The notes under the pieces: generated by a model
Told to the model about the DNA's origin: nothing
The model's input: the letters and a program-made list of their open reading frames with translations, nothing else
Databases searched by the model: none
Shown: positions 1 to 7,459 of the stretch, piece by piece
Position numbering within the stretch: the first letter of the stretch is position 1
Layout of the letters: each line of letters begins with the position of its first letter
Source of the DNA: an uncultured Eubacteriales bacterium
Lineage (GTDB): Bacteria > Bacillota > Clostridia > Oscillospirales > CAG-382
Reading direction: 5' to 3'
Length of the DNA stretch: 64,000 nucleotides
Assembly (NCBI GenBank): GCA_934502885.1
Contig: CAKSUT010000006.1
Location: forward strand, 88,616-152,615
Made by a program: the position numbers and the translations under genes

Positions 1-173
1 GGCTTGAAGCCGTCTATCTCGGGGATTGCTCTCGACACGATAACGCTCATTGCATAGGGCATATAGTTTGTTTCGAGAGTCGCCGTTATGGGCTGTTCTG
101 TGACGGCATTGACCGCCTCGGTCATGTCATACTGTTTTATTCTTCCGCTCTTCTTTGGTTTCTTTTCTGCCAT
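1..173 (-). CDS. DNA gyrase/topoisomerase IV subunit A, N-terminal fragment
   Basis: Only the first 57 or so codons lie in the window; the gene runs off the left edge. The start ATG is at 171-173. After a Lys-rich stretch the peptide contains YAMSVIVSRAIPEIDGFK, the conserved opening of the type IIA topoisomerase A subunit breakage-reunion domain (GyrA/ParC). The subunit makes the transient double-strand break that lets DNA strands pass. The variant IPEIDGFK, instead of the gyrase-typical LPDVRDGLKP, resembles the second GyrA/ParC-like paralogue seen in clostridia, so ParC-like is somewhat more likely than true GyrA. The catalytic tyrosine lies outside the window. The gene follows ruvB on the same strand after 27 bp and may be cotranscribed with it. 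Confidence 0.8.
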   Translation of the reverse strand, partial: MAEKKPKKSGRIKQYDMTEAVNAVTEQPITATLETNYMPYAMSVIVSRAIPEIDGFK

Positions 174-200
174 ATCTTATTTCACATCGCCTTACTTATA

Positions 201-1316
201 TTATTCGTCGTCTTCTTCGTCAAACACGGAGGTCTGTCCTCCGGTCTTTCCCTTTGCGCTCTGCGGATAGGTTTTTCCGAGGTGGTTGTAAGCGCGCTCC
301 GTCGCCATGCGTCCTCTCGGAGTTCTGTTTAAAAAGCCGAGCTGCAAAAGGTACGGTTCGTACACGTCCTCGAGAGTTATCGACTCCTCGCCTATCGTTG
401 CGGCAAGAGTGTCGAGTCCGACGGGACCTCCGCCGAAGAAGTCTATTATTGCGCCGAGCATACGGCGGTCTATGTTGTCGAGTCCCAACTCGTCTATTTC
501 GAGCATCGAAAGCGCGGCGTCCGACATTTCCTTTGTTATTACGCCGTCGCCCTTGACCTGCGCGTAGTCGCGCACGCGCTTAAGAAGTCTGTTTGCTATT
601 CTCGGAGTTCCCCTCGAACGCTTTGCAATCTCAAGCGCGCCGTCGTGCTTTGCGTTAATACCGAGTATCTCCGCACTTCTCTCGACTATGCTTGCAAGTT
701 CTTCGTCCGTGTAAAGCTCAAGCCTCAGAAGATGACCGAAACGGTCGCGGAGCGGAGACGTAAGCTGTCCGGCACGTGTCGTCGCACCGATAAGCGTAAA
801 GTGCGGAAGCGGAAGCCTTATGCTTCTCGCCGACGGTCCTTTGCCCATGATTATATCGAGGTTGAAGTCCTCCATCGCCGGGTACAGAATTTCCTCGACC
901 TGACGGGGAAGACGGTGTATTTCGTCTATAAACAGCACATCGTTCTCCGAGAGATTCGTAAGCAGTGCCGCAAGGTCGCCCTGCTTTTCAATGGCTGGTC
1001 CCGACGTTATTCTTATATTCACGCCCATTTCGGCGGCTATTATCGCCGATAGCGTCGTTTTTCCGAGTCCGGGCGGTCCGTGCAAAAGTATGTGGTCGAG
1101 ACACTCGCCTCTCATCTTCGCCGCCTCTATCGAGATTATGAGTTTTTCCTTGACCTTGTCCTGTCCGACGTACTCAGAGAGCGTTTTGGGTCGGAGAGAC
1201 ACATCGTTTTCGGAGTCCTCTTCTATGGCTCTCGACGTGAGCATTCGGCTTTCAAAGTCAAACTCATCCTCGGAAAAACCGCCGTTATTCAATTTTTCTT
1301 TAGTGCTCTTAATCAT
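201..1316 (-). CDS. ruvB: Holliday junction branch migration helicase RuvB
   Basis: RuvB is the hexameric AAA+ motor that, with RuvA, drives branch migration of Holliday junctions in recombinational repair. At 371 residues it is slightly longer than the usual ~335-350 because of an acidic N-terminal extension and a short acidic tail. Visible motifs are Walker A GPPGLGKTT near residue 81, Walker B DEIHRL, sensor 1 GATTRAG and the arginine-finger region SPLRDRFG. The C-terminal winged-helix domain (GLDTLAATIGEE, then the YLLQLGFLNRTPRGR segment) is also recognisable. The ATG start has a good GGAAAGG site. It is the last gene of the ruvC-ruvA-ruvB cluster, 23 bp after ruvA. Confidence 0.97.
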   Translation of the reverse strand: MIKSTKEKLNNGGFSEDEFDFESRMLTSRAIEEDSENDVSLRPKTLSEYVGQDKVKEKLIISIEAAKMRGECLDHILLHGPPGLGKTTLSAIIAAEMGVNIRITSGPAIEKQGDLAALLTNLSENDVLFIDEIHRLPRQVEEILYPAMEDFNLDIIMGKGPSARSIRLPLPHFTLIGATTRAGQLTSPLRDRFGHLLRLELYTDEELASIVERSAEILGINAKHDGALEIAKRSRGTPRIANRLLKRVRDYAQVKGDGVITKEMSDAALSMLEIDELGLDNIDRRMLGAIIDFFGGGPVGLDTLAATIGEESITLEDVYEPYLLQLGFLNRTPRGRMATERAYNHLGKTYPQSAKGKTGGQTSVFDEEDDE

Positions 1317-1339
1317 TCTTTACCTTTCCTCGCCGCACT

Positions 1340-1957
1340 TTACTTCATGAGAAGCTTCAGTGCTTCACGTATAATTCCCTCAAGGCTTGCCGCCTTGCAC
1401 TTCGCGACCGCTCTCGAGGCTTCGTTTTTGCTGTAGCCGAGTACGACAAGAGCATCGACCGCCTCCGCCTGTACTCCCGTACCGGGGACGCCGCCGGGGA
1501 TATCGTCTCCCGCCGTATCTATGCCCTTGGCAAGCTTGTCTTTCAGTTCTATTATTATCTTCTGCGCCGTTTTGAGTCCGACTCCGGGACTTGCGGAAAT
1601 CGCCTTTGCGTCTCCCTGCGCCACGGCAAGAACGAGTCTTTCGGCAGACAGCGTGGAAAGTATTGCAACCGCACCCTTCGGACCGACGCCGGAAACCGAA
1701 ATGAGGCTCTTGAAAAGCTCGCACTCCTCACTGCTTGCGAAACCGTAAAGCTCGCTTGCGTCCTCACGGACGACGTGATATGTGTATATTTTCACTTTGA
1801 CTCCGGTCATGTTTCCCGACGGGTCAAATGCGTTCTTGCCGAGAAGGTACTCATAGGTCTTTCCGGTAATCGTAACGAGATATCCGACTCCGCCGCAGTC
1901 TATGACCGCCTTGTCACGCCACAGCTCGGCAAGAGTTCCGTTCAAATAGTAGTACAA
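1340..1957 (-). CDS. ruvA: Holliday junction binding protein RuvA
   Basis: RuvA forms the tetrameric shell that holds the four-way junction open and loads RuvB. The 205-residue product has the N-terminal OB fold (YYYLNGTLAELWRDKAVIDC), helix-hairpin-helix motifs around SVSGVGPKGAVAIL and ASPGVGLKTAQKII, an acidic-pin region, and the C-terminal RuvB-binding three-helix domain (EAVDALVVLGYSKNEASRAV). The start is TTG at 1955-1957, placed 9 nt behind an AAAGGA site. There is no in-frame ATG nearby, so a TTG start is well supported. It lies 27 bp after ruvC and 23 bp before ruvB, consistent with one transcript. Confidence 0.96.
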   Translation of the reverse strand: MYYYLNGTLAELWRDKAVIDCGGVGYLVTITGKTYEYLLGKNAFDPSGNMTGVKVKIYTYHVVREDASELYGFASSEECELFKSLISVSGVGPKGAVAILSTLSAERLVLAVAQGDAKAISASPGVGLKTAQKIIIELKDKLAKGIDTAGDDIPGGVPGTGVQAEAVDALVVLGYSKNEASRAVAKCKAASLEGIIREALKLLMK

Positions 1958-1984
1958 ATCAAAACATCCTTTCCCGGTGGTCGG

Positions 1985-2476
1985 TTACTGCAAGCCGAAA
2001 AGGATAGAACCTGCGGAGTAACCGTGGCATATTGCGGCTGCGAGAGCGTCGGCGGTATCGTCGGGTTTAGGCACACTGTCAAGCGACAGAAGCGTTTTCA
2101 CCATGTACTGTATCTGCTTTTTGTCGGCTCTGCCGTAACCCGTGACCGCCTGTTTTATCTGGAGAGGCGTGTACTCGTATATCGGCACACCGTGTTTTTT
2201 GAGCGCAAGAAGTATAACGCCCCTTGCCTGACAGACGTTGACCGCGGTTTTGGCGTTATCGTTGAAGAAAAGCTCTTCTATGGACACCGCATCGGGGCGA
2301 AACTTATCGCAAAGCTCGCCGATACCGTCGTATATTTCCGAGAGTCTGTCGGGTACGGCGACGTCTGCCGGGGTCAAAACCGCACCGTACTCCACCGCGC
2401 GAAATTTATTTTTAAAGCAGTCCACGACGCCGAAGCCCACCGTTGCAAGTCCGGGGTCAATTCCCAATATCAGCAT
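1985..2476 (-). CDS. ruvC: Holliday junction resolvase RuvC
   Basis: RuvC is the endonuclease that cuts Holliday junctions symmetrically to resolve them. The 163-residue protein is of normal length. It begins MLILGIDPGLATVGFGVV, which carries the first catalytic Asp (IDPG). Further conserved blocks are SIEELFFNDNAKTA with the catalytic Glu, and KPDDTADALAAAICH with the C-terminal acidic pair. The ATG start has a GGAAAGG site 8 nt upstream. It is the first gene of the ruvCAB operon and directly follows the strong promoter at 2559-2587. No clostridial LexA/DinR box was seen between the promoter and the start, so SOS control is not apparent. Confidence 0.96.
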   Translation of the reverse strand: MLILGIDPGLATVGFGVVDCFKNKFRAVEYGAVLTPADVAVPDRLSEIYDGIGELCDKFRPDAVSIEELFFNDNAKTAVNVCQARGVILLALKKHGVPIYEYTPLQIKQAVTGYGRADKKQIQYMVKTLLSLDSVPKPDDTADALAAAICHGYSAGSILFGLQ

Positions 2477-2558
2477 TTAATTACCTTTCCGAGTGATTCG
2501 CAGACACCGCAAGGCACTTCCCCACGGCATTTTATCATAACATAGATACACGTCTATC

Positions 2559-2587
2559 ATTATATCACAAACACTCGCTTTTGTCAA
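2559..2587 (-). promoter_or_regulatory. sigma-A promoter of ruvCAB
   Basis: Read on the minus strand, this is a perfect TTGACA (2582-2587), a 17-nt spacer and TATAAT (2559-2564), about 80 bp upstream of the ruvC start. It is the only good promoter seen before the three ruv genes. Confidence 0.85.
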
Positions 2588-2614
2588 GTGGTCGAAAGCC
2601 GCCGTTTGAGAACG

Positions 2615-2650
2615 AAAAAAACGCACCTCGCCGAAGCGGAGTGCGTTTTT
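2615..2650 (-). terminator. rho-independent terminator after truB
   Basis: The inverted repeat ACGCAC...GTGCGT is flanked by A and T runs and lies immediately after the truB stop codon. The minus-strand transcript ends in GTGCGTTTTTTC. The flanking A/T runs make it potentially bidirectional. Confidence 0.8.
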
Positions 2651-2651
2651 G

Positions 2652-3590
2652 TCACTGTCTTTCAATGTCAAATCTCATTATCGCTTTAACAGCGTCTCCG
2701 TCAGGGAACGCTCTTTTCTCACCCACGGCAAAGAAACGTCCGTCGGAGTCGTAGAGCCGGCATCTGCCGTTCGGGAAGAACGACGAATCGGGAATTTTCG
2801 CCTTGGCAAGGTAAATCTCGCAGCCGTTCTTGCAGAGGCGTGAGTAAAACTCGGGAAGAGTCACGGGCGGATACTTCGCAAACGCCGCCTCGCACGAAAC
2901 GAGGTGCTTTTCCAGCGTAGCCGGGTCGCCGTCCGCGCTCTCTTTTACTTCGGCAAGCTCCTCGAGAGTAACCGAGTCTTTTACGTTAAATTCACCGCAA
3001 ACCGTTCTCTCAAGGCTGTAAAGGCACGCGCCGCAGCCGAGCTTTTCGCCTATATCGGCGGCAAGAGTGCGGATATACGTCCCCTTGGACACCGAGAAAC
3101 GTATGACGTAGTCGCTCTCCGACACCTTCTCAAGAACCTCCGCCGAATACACGACGATGCGTCTCGCCTTTCTCTCGACCGTTATTCCCTCTCGGGCAAG
3201 GTCGCAGAGCTTTTTGCCGCCGACCTTAAGTGCCGAGTACATGGGCGGTATCTGGTCGTAGCCGTCCTCTCCGACAAAGGAGAGCACCGCCGCTCTGACC
3301 TCACTCTCGGTCGGGAGCTTATCCGACGTGCGAAGCACATTTCCCGTCACGTCCTCCGTATCTGTGGCTGTGCCGAAGCGCACGCCTGCCGTGTAGGTTT
3401 TGTCATGGTCGGTGAGTTCGCTCTGCGCCGTGCAGGCGTTTCCTATAAGCACGGGAAGCACACCTGTCGCCATGGGGTCAAGCGTGCCGGCGTGACCTAT
3501 TCTGCGCGTGCCGAAAAGGCGTCGGCATTTTGAAACGCAGTCGTGCGAGGTTATTCCCTCAGGTTTATAGAGGTTGAGTATTCCGTTCAC
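2652..3590 (-). CDS. truB: tRNA pseudouridine(55) synthase TruB
   Basis: TruB isomerises U55 in the T-psi-C loop of tRNAs. The product is 312 residues. N-terminal signatures are GILNLYKPEGITSHDCV and the catalytic motif GHAGTLDPMATGVLPVLIG, where the Asp in GTLDP is the nucleophile. KTYTAGVRFG and SKGTYIRTLAADIGEKLG follow. The C-terminus matches the small PUA-like tail of TruB II. The start is GTG (3588-3590) with a GGAGG site. Here it stands alone, between a promoter-proximal terminator and its own 3' terminator, and not in the usual infB-rbfA context. Confidence 0.95.
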   Translation of the reverse strand: MNGILNLYKPEGITSHDCVSKCRRLFGTRRIGHAGTLDPMATGVLPVLIGNACTAQSELTDHDKTYTAGVRFGTATDTEDVTGNVLRTSDKLPTESEVRAAVLSFVGEDGYDQIPPMYSALKVGGKKLCDLAREGITVERKARRIVVYSAEVLEKVSESDYVIRFSVSKGTYIRTLAADIGEKLGCGACLYSLERTVCGEFNVKDSVTLEELAEVKESADGDPATLEKHLVSCEAAFAKYPPVTLPEFYSRLCKNGCEIYLAKAKIPDSSFFPNGRCRLYDSDGRFFAVGEKRAFPDGDAVKAIMRFDIERQ

Positions 3591-3621
3591 TGTGTCCTCC
3601 GAATATTTGAAGTATAATCAG

Positions 3622-3653
3622 AAAAAACTGCCGATCCGAGAAGAACCGGCAGT
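3622..3653 (-). terminator. terminator after the Gfo/Idh/MocA gene
   Basis: On the minus strand ACTGCCG pairs perfectly with CGGCAGT across a 13-nt loop and is followed by a run of six T. It lies 14 bp past the stop codon of the oxidoreductase gene. Confidence 0.88.
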
Positions 3654-3666
3654 CGATGTACCTTTG

Positions 3667-4845
3667 TTATTTGCTTGTTCCGCCGTAAGTCGAAGAAATA
3701 TCAACCGTCATTTCCTTGACTTCCTTCTTAAAGGTGGAGTTCTTTATCTTCTCCTGAAGCATATTCCAGTAGAGGTCGGGATCTACGGGGATATCGACCG
3801 TCTTGTCGAGCCAGCTCGAGAGGAACATTGCGTTGGAGAGATTGAGTCCGTTGATACCCTCAAGACCGGGCGCGAGAAGCTTTTCACCGAAGAGGATAGC
3901 ATTCACGAAGTTCTGAAGAATACCGGAATGGTCGTAGAGAACGCCGTCCTTCTTGGAGACGTCAAACTCTATAACCTCCTTATCGGGAGCTGCAAAGCCG
4001 TTTTCCGCCTCGAAGCACCACTTTCTCTCGGGTACTGCGAGCTTTGTGAATGTAAGCTTTCCGTTCTCGGCAACGAGCTTACCTCTGTCGCCGGAGATTT
4101 CGAGTCTGTTTGTGCCGGGGCATTCGCCGGTCGTCGTGATGAACACGCCTGTTGCGCCGTTTGCGTACTCAACGTATGCGGTGACGTCGTCCTCGACCTC
4201 TATGTTGTGGTACTTGCCCTCGGTGCAGAAGGCTCTTACCTTTACGGGCATACCCGTAATCCACTGCCAAAGGTCAAGATTGTGCGGGCACTGATTGAGA
4301 AGTACTCCGCCGCCTTCGCCCTCCCAGGTTGCTCTCCATCCGCCGGAATTATAGTAAGCCTGCGTCCTGTACCAGTCGGTGATTATCCAAACGACTCTCT
4401 TGAGTTCGCCGAGCTCACCGCCCTGAACTATCTCACGCATCTTCTGATACATGGGGGTAGTACGCTGATTGTACATGATGCCGAAGACCTTGCCGGACTT
4501 CTTTGCAACGTCGTACATCTCGAGTACTTTCTTTGTGTAAACGCCTATCGGCTTCTCGGAGAGAACGTTGAGTCCCTCGTTGAACGCTTCGATTGCGATA
4601 ACGGGGTGCAGATAGTGGGGAGTTGCGATAAGAACCGCATCAACCTTGCCCGACTTCAGAAGATCCTTGTAATCCTTGTAATAGGCAGCGTCTTTCCAGT
4701 CGTTCTTTACGGCGTCCATTTTCTTTTCATCGATATCGCAAAGAGCCGCAACTTCGACATTCTTAATAAGTCCCTGCTTGAGGTTCCTAAGATGTCCGTT
4801 ACCCATATTTCCGAGACCGATTATACCTAAACGAACCTTATCCAT
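3667..4845 (-). CDS. Gfo/Idh/MocA family NAD(P)-dependent oxidoreductase
   Basis: This is a cytosolic dehydrogenase of the glucose-fructose/inositol/MocA class, which oxidises or epimerises sugars and cyclitols using NAD(P). It has 392 residues, typical for the family. An N-terminal Rossmann fold carries the GLGNMGNGH dinucleotide motif at residues 10-18. The EKP triad that places the catalytic Lys is visible at about residues 94-97 (LSEKPIG). The C-terminal substrate domain has GGVLLNQCPHNLDLWQW, with the second catalytic His-Asp region. A perfect AAAGGAG site precedes the ATG. It has its own promoter and terminator, so it is monocistronic. The neighbouring glycosidase suggests a role in sugar conversion; the substrate cannot be told. 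Confidence 0.93.
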   Translation of the reverse strand: MDKVRLGIIGLGNMGNGHLRNLKQGLIKNVEVAALCDIDEKKMDAVKNDWKDAAYYKDYKDLLKSGKVDAVLIATPHYLHPVIAIEAFNEGLNVLSEKPIGVYTKKVLEMYDVAKKSGKVFGIMYNQRTTPMYQKMREIVQGGELGELKRVVWIITDWYRTQAYYNSGGWRATWEGEGGGVLLNQCPHNLDLWQWITGMPVKVRAFCTEGKYHNIEVEDDVTAYVEYANGATGVFITTTGECPGTNRLEISGDRGKLVAENGKLTFTKLAVPERKWCFEAENGFAAPDKEVIEFDVSKKDGVLYDHSGILQNFVNAILFGEKLLAPGLEGINGLNLSNAMFLSSWLDKTVDIPVDPDLYWNMLQEKIKNSTFKKEVKEMTVDISSTYGGTSK

Positions 4846-4923
4846 AAAAAATCTCCTTTCCTTAAGTTCATATTAAACGTAAAGCGTACCCGTGCCGCAA
4901 GGCACTTTGCACTCACTGCCGCT

Positions 4924-4952
4924 ATTATAACGCAAGACACCGTTTTTTTCAA
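4924..4952 (-). promoter_or_regulatory. promoter of the Gfo/Idh/MocA gene
   Basis: Minus-strand TTGAAA (4947-4952), 17-nt spacer, TATAAT (4924-4929), about 80 bp upstream of the start codon. Confidence 0.75.
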
Positions 4953-5027
4953 GGGAAATTTATGATTTTTACAGAAAATGCACAGTTTTTGAGTCAAAAT
5001 TGTTGTTTTGTCTCATACCGAACCGTT

Positions 5028-6950
5028 TTACGCCTTTATTTCGAGAACGACTGCGCTGTTCGGCTTCATCGTGATGCGCTTTCCGTCAGCGGAAATATCT
5101 GCGCCCTGATTCTTCAGAATTTCGGAGAGAGAGTAATTTCCGAACGAAAGCTCTGTTTCTGTCTCTCTCGGAACGCAGTTTACGACAACGACTATTCTCG
5201 TCTTTTCGTCTGCGATATGCTCGGTCACAACGGCATACGGGCTTGACGAACGGACAAGCTTTTCGGGGTTTCTGAGCTTTGTCATTGCCTCGTAGAATTT
5301 GTAGTAGGGGCGTGCGGTCTTTCCGCTTACAACTCCCGGTACGTTGCCGGCGATATTTTCGATTGGGTACGCAAGGAAGTAAACCGTGCCGTCGCCGTTC
5401 TTATACTCGCTCATAACAGGGCGTCCCTCGTCGTCACGTGCGATAACCTTAACGCTTCCGTCGGACGGCTCTTTGTAATCGACCTTGTATTTCTCCATAA
5501 AGCAGAACTCCGCACCGTCAAGCGCAACCTTATCGGGCTTTGTGGGGTTATAGTGTATCTGCGGAACAAGACCGAAGTACTCGCGGAAAGGCGTTATCAT
5601 GCCGTTGCCCATTGAGAGGTAAAGCACTGCGCCTTTCTTCACTCTGTCCATAATGAGGTTCATTGTGTGACCCATTATGCGTTCGGTGTCAACAGAAGGA
5701 ATGATGTACGCTCTCGCCTCGGGTATCTCGTCGGTGACGTACCGGAATTCAATGTCAAGTCCCGCCTGCTTTGCAAGTATGAACGTTCCGTATGCCGCAA
5801 GCCATGTGTCGTTTTCCGCAGTGAGAATGCATACGGCGTCAACAATGCGTCCGGGAAGAGACTTATACTTGAAGCTCTCGGCAAAGCTTGCAAAGTCGGT
5901 CATGACGGGAAGCACGGGCTTCTTCGAGAAATCGTCCCTGAAAAGACCGAGCTGTCTCTCGACGGCATTCCAGTCATAGGGAGCATGGGTAAGAGCGATC
6001 TGCTCAAAGCCGCACCACCACATAAGTCCGTGACAGTTGTGCGCCCAGAGAAGGTGAAGAATCGTATTTATGTATGCCGCAGAGTTCTCTTCGCTTGCTA
6101 TCATCGGACCGAGTGTTCCGACCTCCTCGGCAAACGCCGGCTTTCCGGAAAGTCCTCTGTACACAAGCGTTTCTGCAACAGAGTGCATAACCGACTTCTG
6201 CTCATTTATCGGATCTGTCATGCAATGCGGCGTGAAGAGAGGATATGGATGCGTGCAGAGCACATCGAGAATTTCTCCGAGGTTCTCCGCACAGAAATCG
6301 CTCTCATGGAATGAACCGTGAAGTCCCGAGATAACCGGCTTTTGTACATCCTCGGTTTTTATCGCCATGGTAATTGCGCTTGTCCAAAGGTATGCGCCGT
6401 CACTGTCTCCTGCCTCGCCCAAGCAATTGCACTCGTTTCCGAGATCCCATGCGACTATCGCTTTTCTGTCCTTGAAGCGGCGAACCATGTATTTTACAAA
6501 TTTTATCTGCCACTTTATCGCCCTCGGGTCACGCAATACGTTGACTCCCTCGAAAAGCTCGGGAACATAGAGACGTCCGCTCATCCAGCCGGTGATAAGT
6601 CCGACGACAAGCTTGAGTCCGTGCTTTTCGGCAAGGTCGCAGAACACTCCGAATCTGTCCGCCATCTCCTCGGACACGCCTGCTCGTCCCGCCTCGGTAA
6701 AGGGAAGCGGATCTTCTCCCATGCGTATCTCCTTCTCAACTCCCCTGCATTCCTTCAGCATCTTGATAGGCTGAAAATCGGGCCAGAGGGGGAATATTCG
6801 GAGGTACTTTATGTTCTCCTTTTCGAGAAGCTCAAAGTCACGGTCGATTATATCGGGCCGCCAGTCGTGCCACATATTTGTTCCGGCATGGGACGCCCAA
6901 TAGTTACATCCGACGAAAAATTCTCCGTCTTTAAAAATCGTATCATTCAT
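5028..6950 (-). CDS. clan GH-A glycoside hydrolase (GH5-like/beta-mannanase-like), intracellular
   Basis: This is a 640-residue retaining glycosidase with a TIM barrel followed by accessory domains. The N-terminal barrel contains the acid/base motif WDLGNECN (Glu near residue 171) and the nucleophile motif AFAEEVGTLG (Glu near residue 276). This Asn-Glu plus Glu arrangement defines clan GH-A (GH5, GH2, GH35 and relatives). Residues ~370-550 form a glutamine-amidotransferase-like or trimerisation-like domain and the C-terminus a beta-sandwich. There is no signal peptide, so it should act on imported oligosaccharides. The start at 6950 is chosen because AAAGGA lies 9 nt upstream; an in-frame start 45 nt further upstream lacks such a site. 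It has its own promoter. Exact family and substrate are unresolved. Confidence 0.85.
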   Translation of the reverse strand: MNDTIFKDGEFFVGCNYWASHAGTNMWHDWRPDIIDRDFELLEKENIKYLRIFPLWPDFQPIKMLKECRGVEKEIRMGEDPLPFTEAGRAGVSEEMADRFGVFCDLAEKHGLKLVVGLITGWMSGRLYVPELFEGVNVLRDPRAIKWQIKFVKYMVRRFKDRKAIVAWDLGNECNCLGEAGDSDGAYLWTSAITMAIKTEDVQKPVISGLHGSFHESDFCAENLGEILDVLCTHPYPLFTPHCMTDPINEQKSVMHSVAETLVYRGLSGKPAFAEEVGTLGPMIASEENSAAYINTILHLLWAHNCHGLMWWCGFEQIALTHAPYDWNAVERQLGLFRDDFSKKPVLPVMTDFASFAESFKYKSLPGRIVDAVCILTAENDTWLAAYGTFILAKQAGLDIEFRYVTDEIPEARAYIIPSVDTERIMGHTMNLIMDRVKKGAVLYLSMGNGMITPFREYFGLVPQIHYNPTKPDKVALDGAEFCFMEKYKVDYKEPSDGSVKVIARDDEGRPVMSEYKNGDGTVYFLAYPIENIAGNVPGVVSGKTARPYYKFYEAMTKLRNPEKLVRSSSPYAVVTEHIADEKTRIVVVVNCVPRETETELSFGNYSLSEILKNQGADISADGKRITMKPNSAVVLEIKA

Positions 6951-7001
6951 AGCAATGTCCTTTCTTCGGCAGAGCCGAATGCTGTATTTTTCCACGCCAC
7001 C

Positions 7002-7030
7002 ATGATATCACACATTTTAGCCTTTGTCAA
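7002..7030 (-). promoter_or_regulatory. promoter of the GH-A glycosidase gene
   Basis: Minus-strand TTGACA (7025-7030), 17-nt spacer, TATCAT (7002-7007), about 50 bp upstream of the start. Confidence 0.8.
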
Positions 7031-7070
7031 TAGTTTTTTTACACTGTGAATTAATGTTTTTTTGTTTTTC

Positions 7071-7096
7071 AAAAAAGACGGTGCGAAAACGCACCG
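7071..7096 (-). terminator. terminator after the 114-residue gene
   Basis: On the minus strand CGGTGCG-TTTT-CGCACCG is followed by TCTTTTTTG. It closes the transcript containing the radical SAM gene, uvrB and the small gene. Confidence 0.88.
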
Positions 7097-7104
7097 CCGT
7101 AAAT

Positions 7105-7449
7105 TCATCTGTAGTACTTATAATAAGCCGTAATGCTCTTTTCCTCGCCGCTGTCAAGGTCAATTCCCGTTATAACGACGCCCTCAAGGCTCAGAAGCTC
7201 CCACATTGCGGTGTCGTCGATTTTTCCTCTGAACTTCGACTCTATGCCGCACACAATGGAAACCTCGTCGCCGCACGGGAGAATGTTCAGATGCCCCTCA
7301 CGGCCGATTATTTCCTCTATTCCGTCAACACGCACCGTGACGTACTTTATATGTCTGCCGTCGAGCTTCTTCGCCATTTCGCGTCGGAAAGCCGGACTCG
7401 ATTCGTCCTTTGACGCAAAGTGAGACTTTATTCTGCCGATTATTCCCAT
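7105..7449 (-). CDS. small conserved-looking protein of unknown function downstream of uvrB
   Basis: The product is 114 residues, soluble, with a basic N-terminus (MGIIGRIKSHFASKDE), followed by what looks like a compact alpha/beta domain. The segment HIKYVTVRVDGIEEIIGREGH and the terminal beta-rich part ending ITAYYKYYR are its most distinctive stretches. I do not recognise the family. The start at 7449 is preferred because AAGGAG sits 6 nt upstream; an ATG 6 nt earlier abuts the binding site. It begins only 10 bp after the uvrB stop codon and is followed by a strong terminator, so it is the last cistron of the uvrB transcript. Cotranscription alone does not prove a repair role. Confidence 0.75.
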   Translation of the reverse strand: MGIIGRIKSHFASKDESSPAFRREMAKKLDGRHIKYVTVRVDGIEEIIGREGHLNILPCGDEVSIVCGIESKFRGKIDDTAMWELLSLEGVVITGIDLDSGEEKSITAYYKYYR

Positions 7450-7459
7450 ATACATCTCC

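Noticed and set aside
2477..2651. LexA box controlling ruvCAB
   Set aside because: No GAAC-N4-GTTC-type site between the promoter and ruvC.
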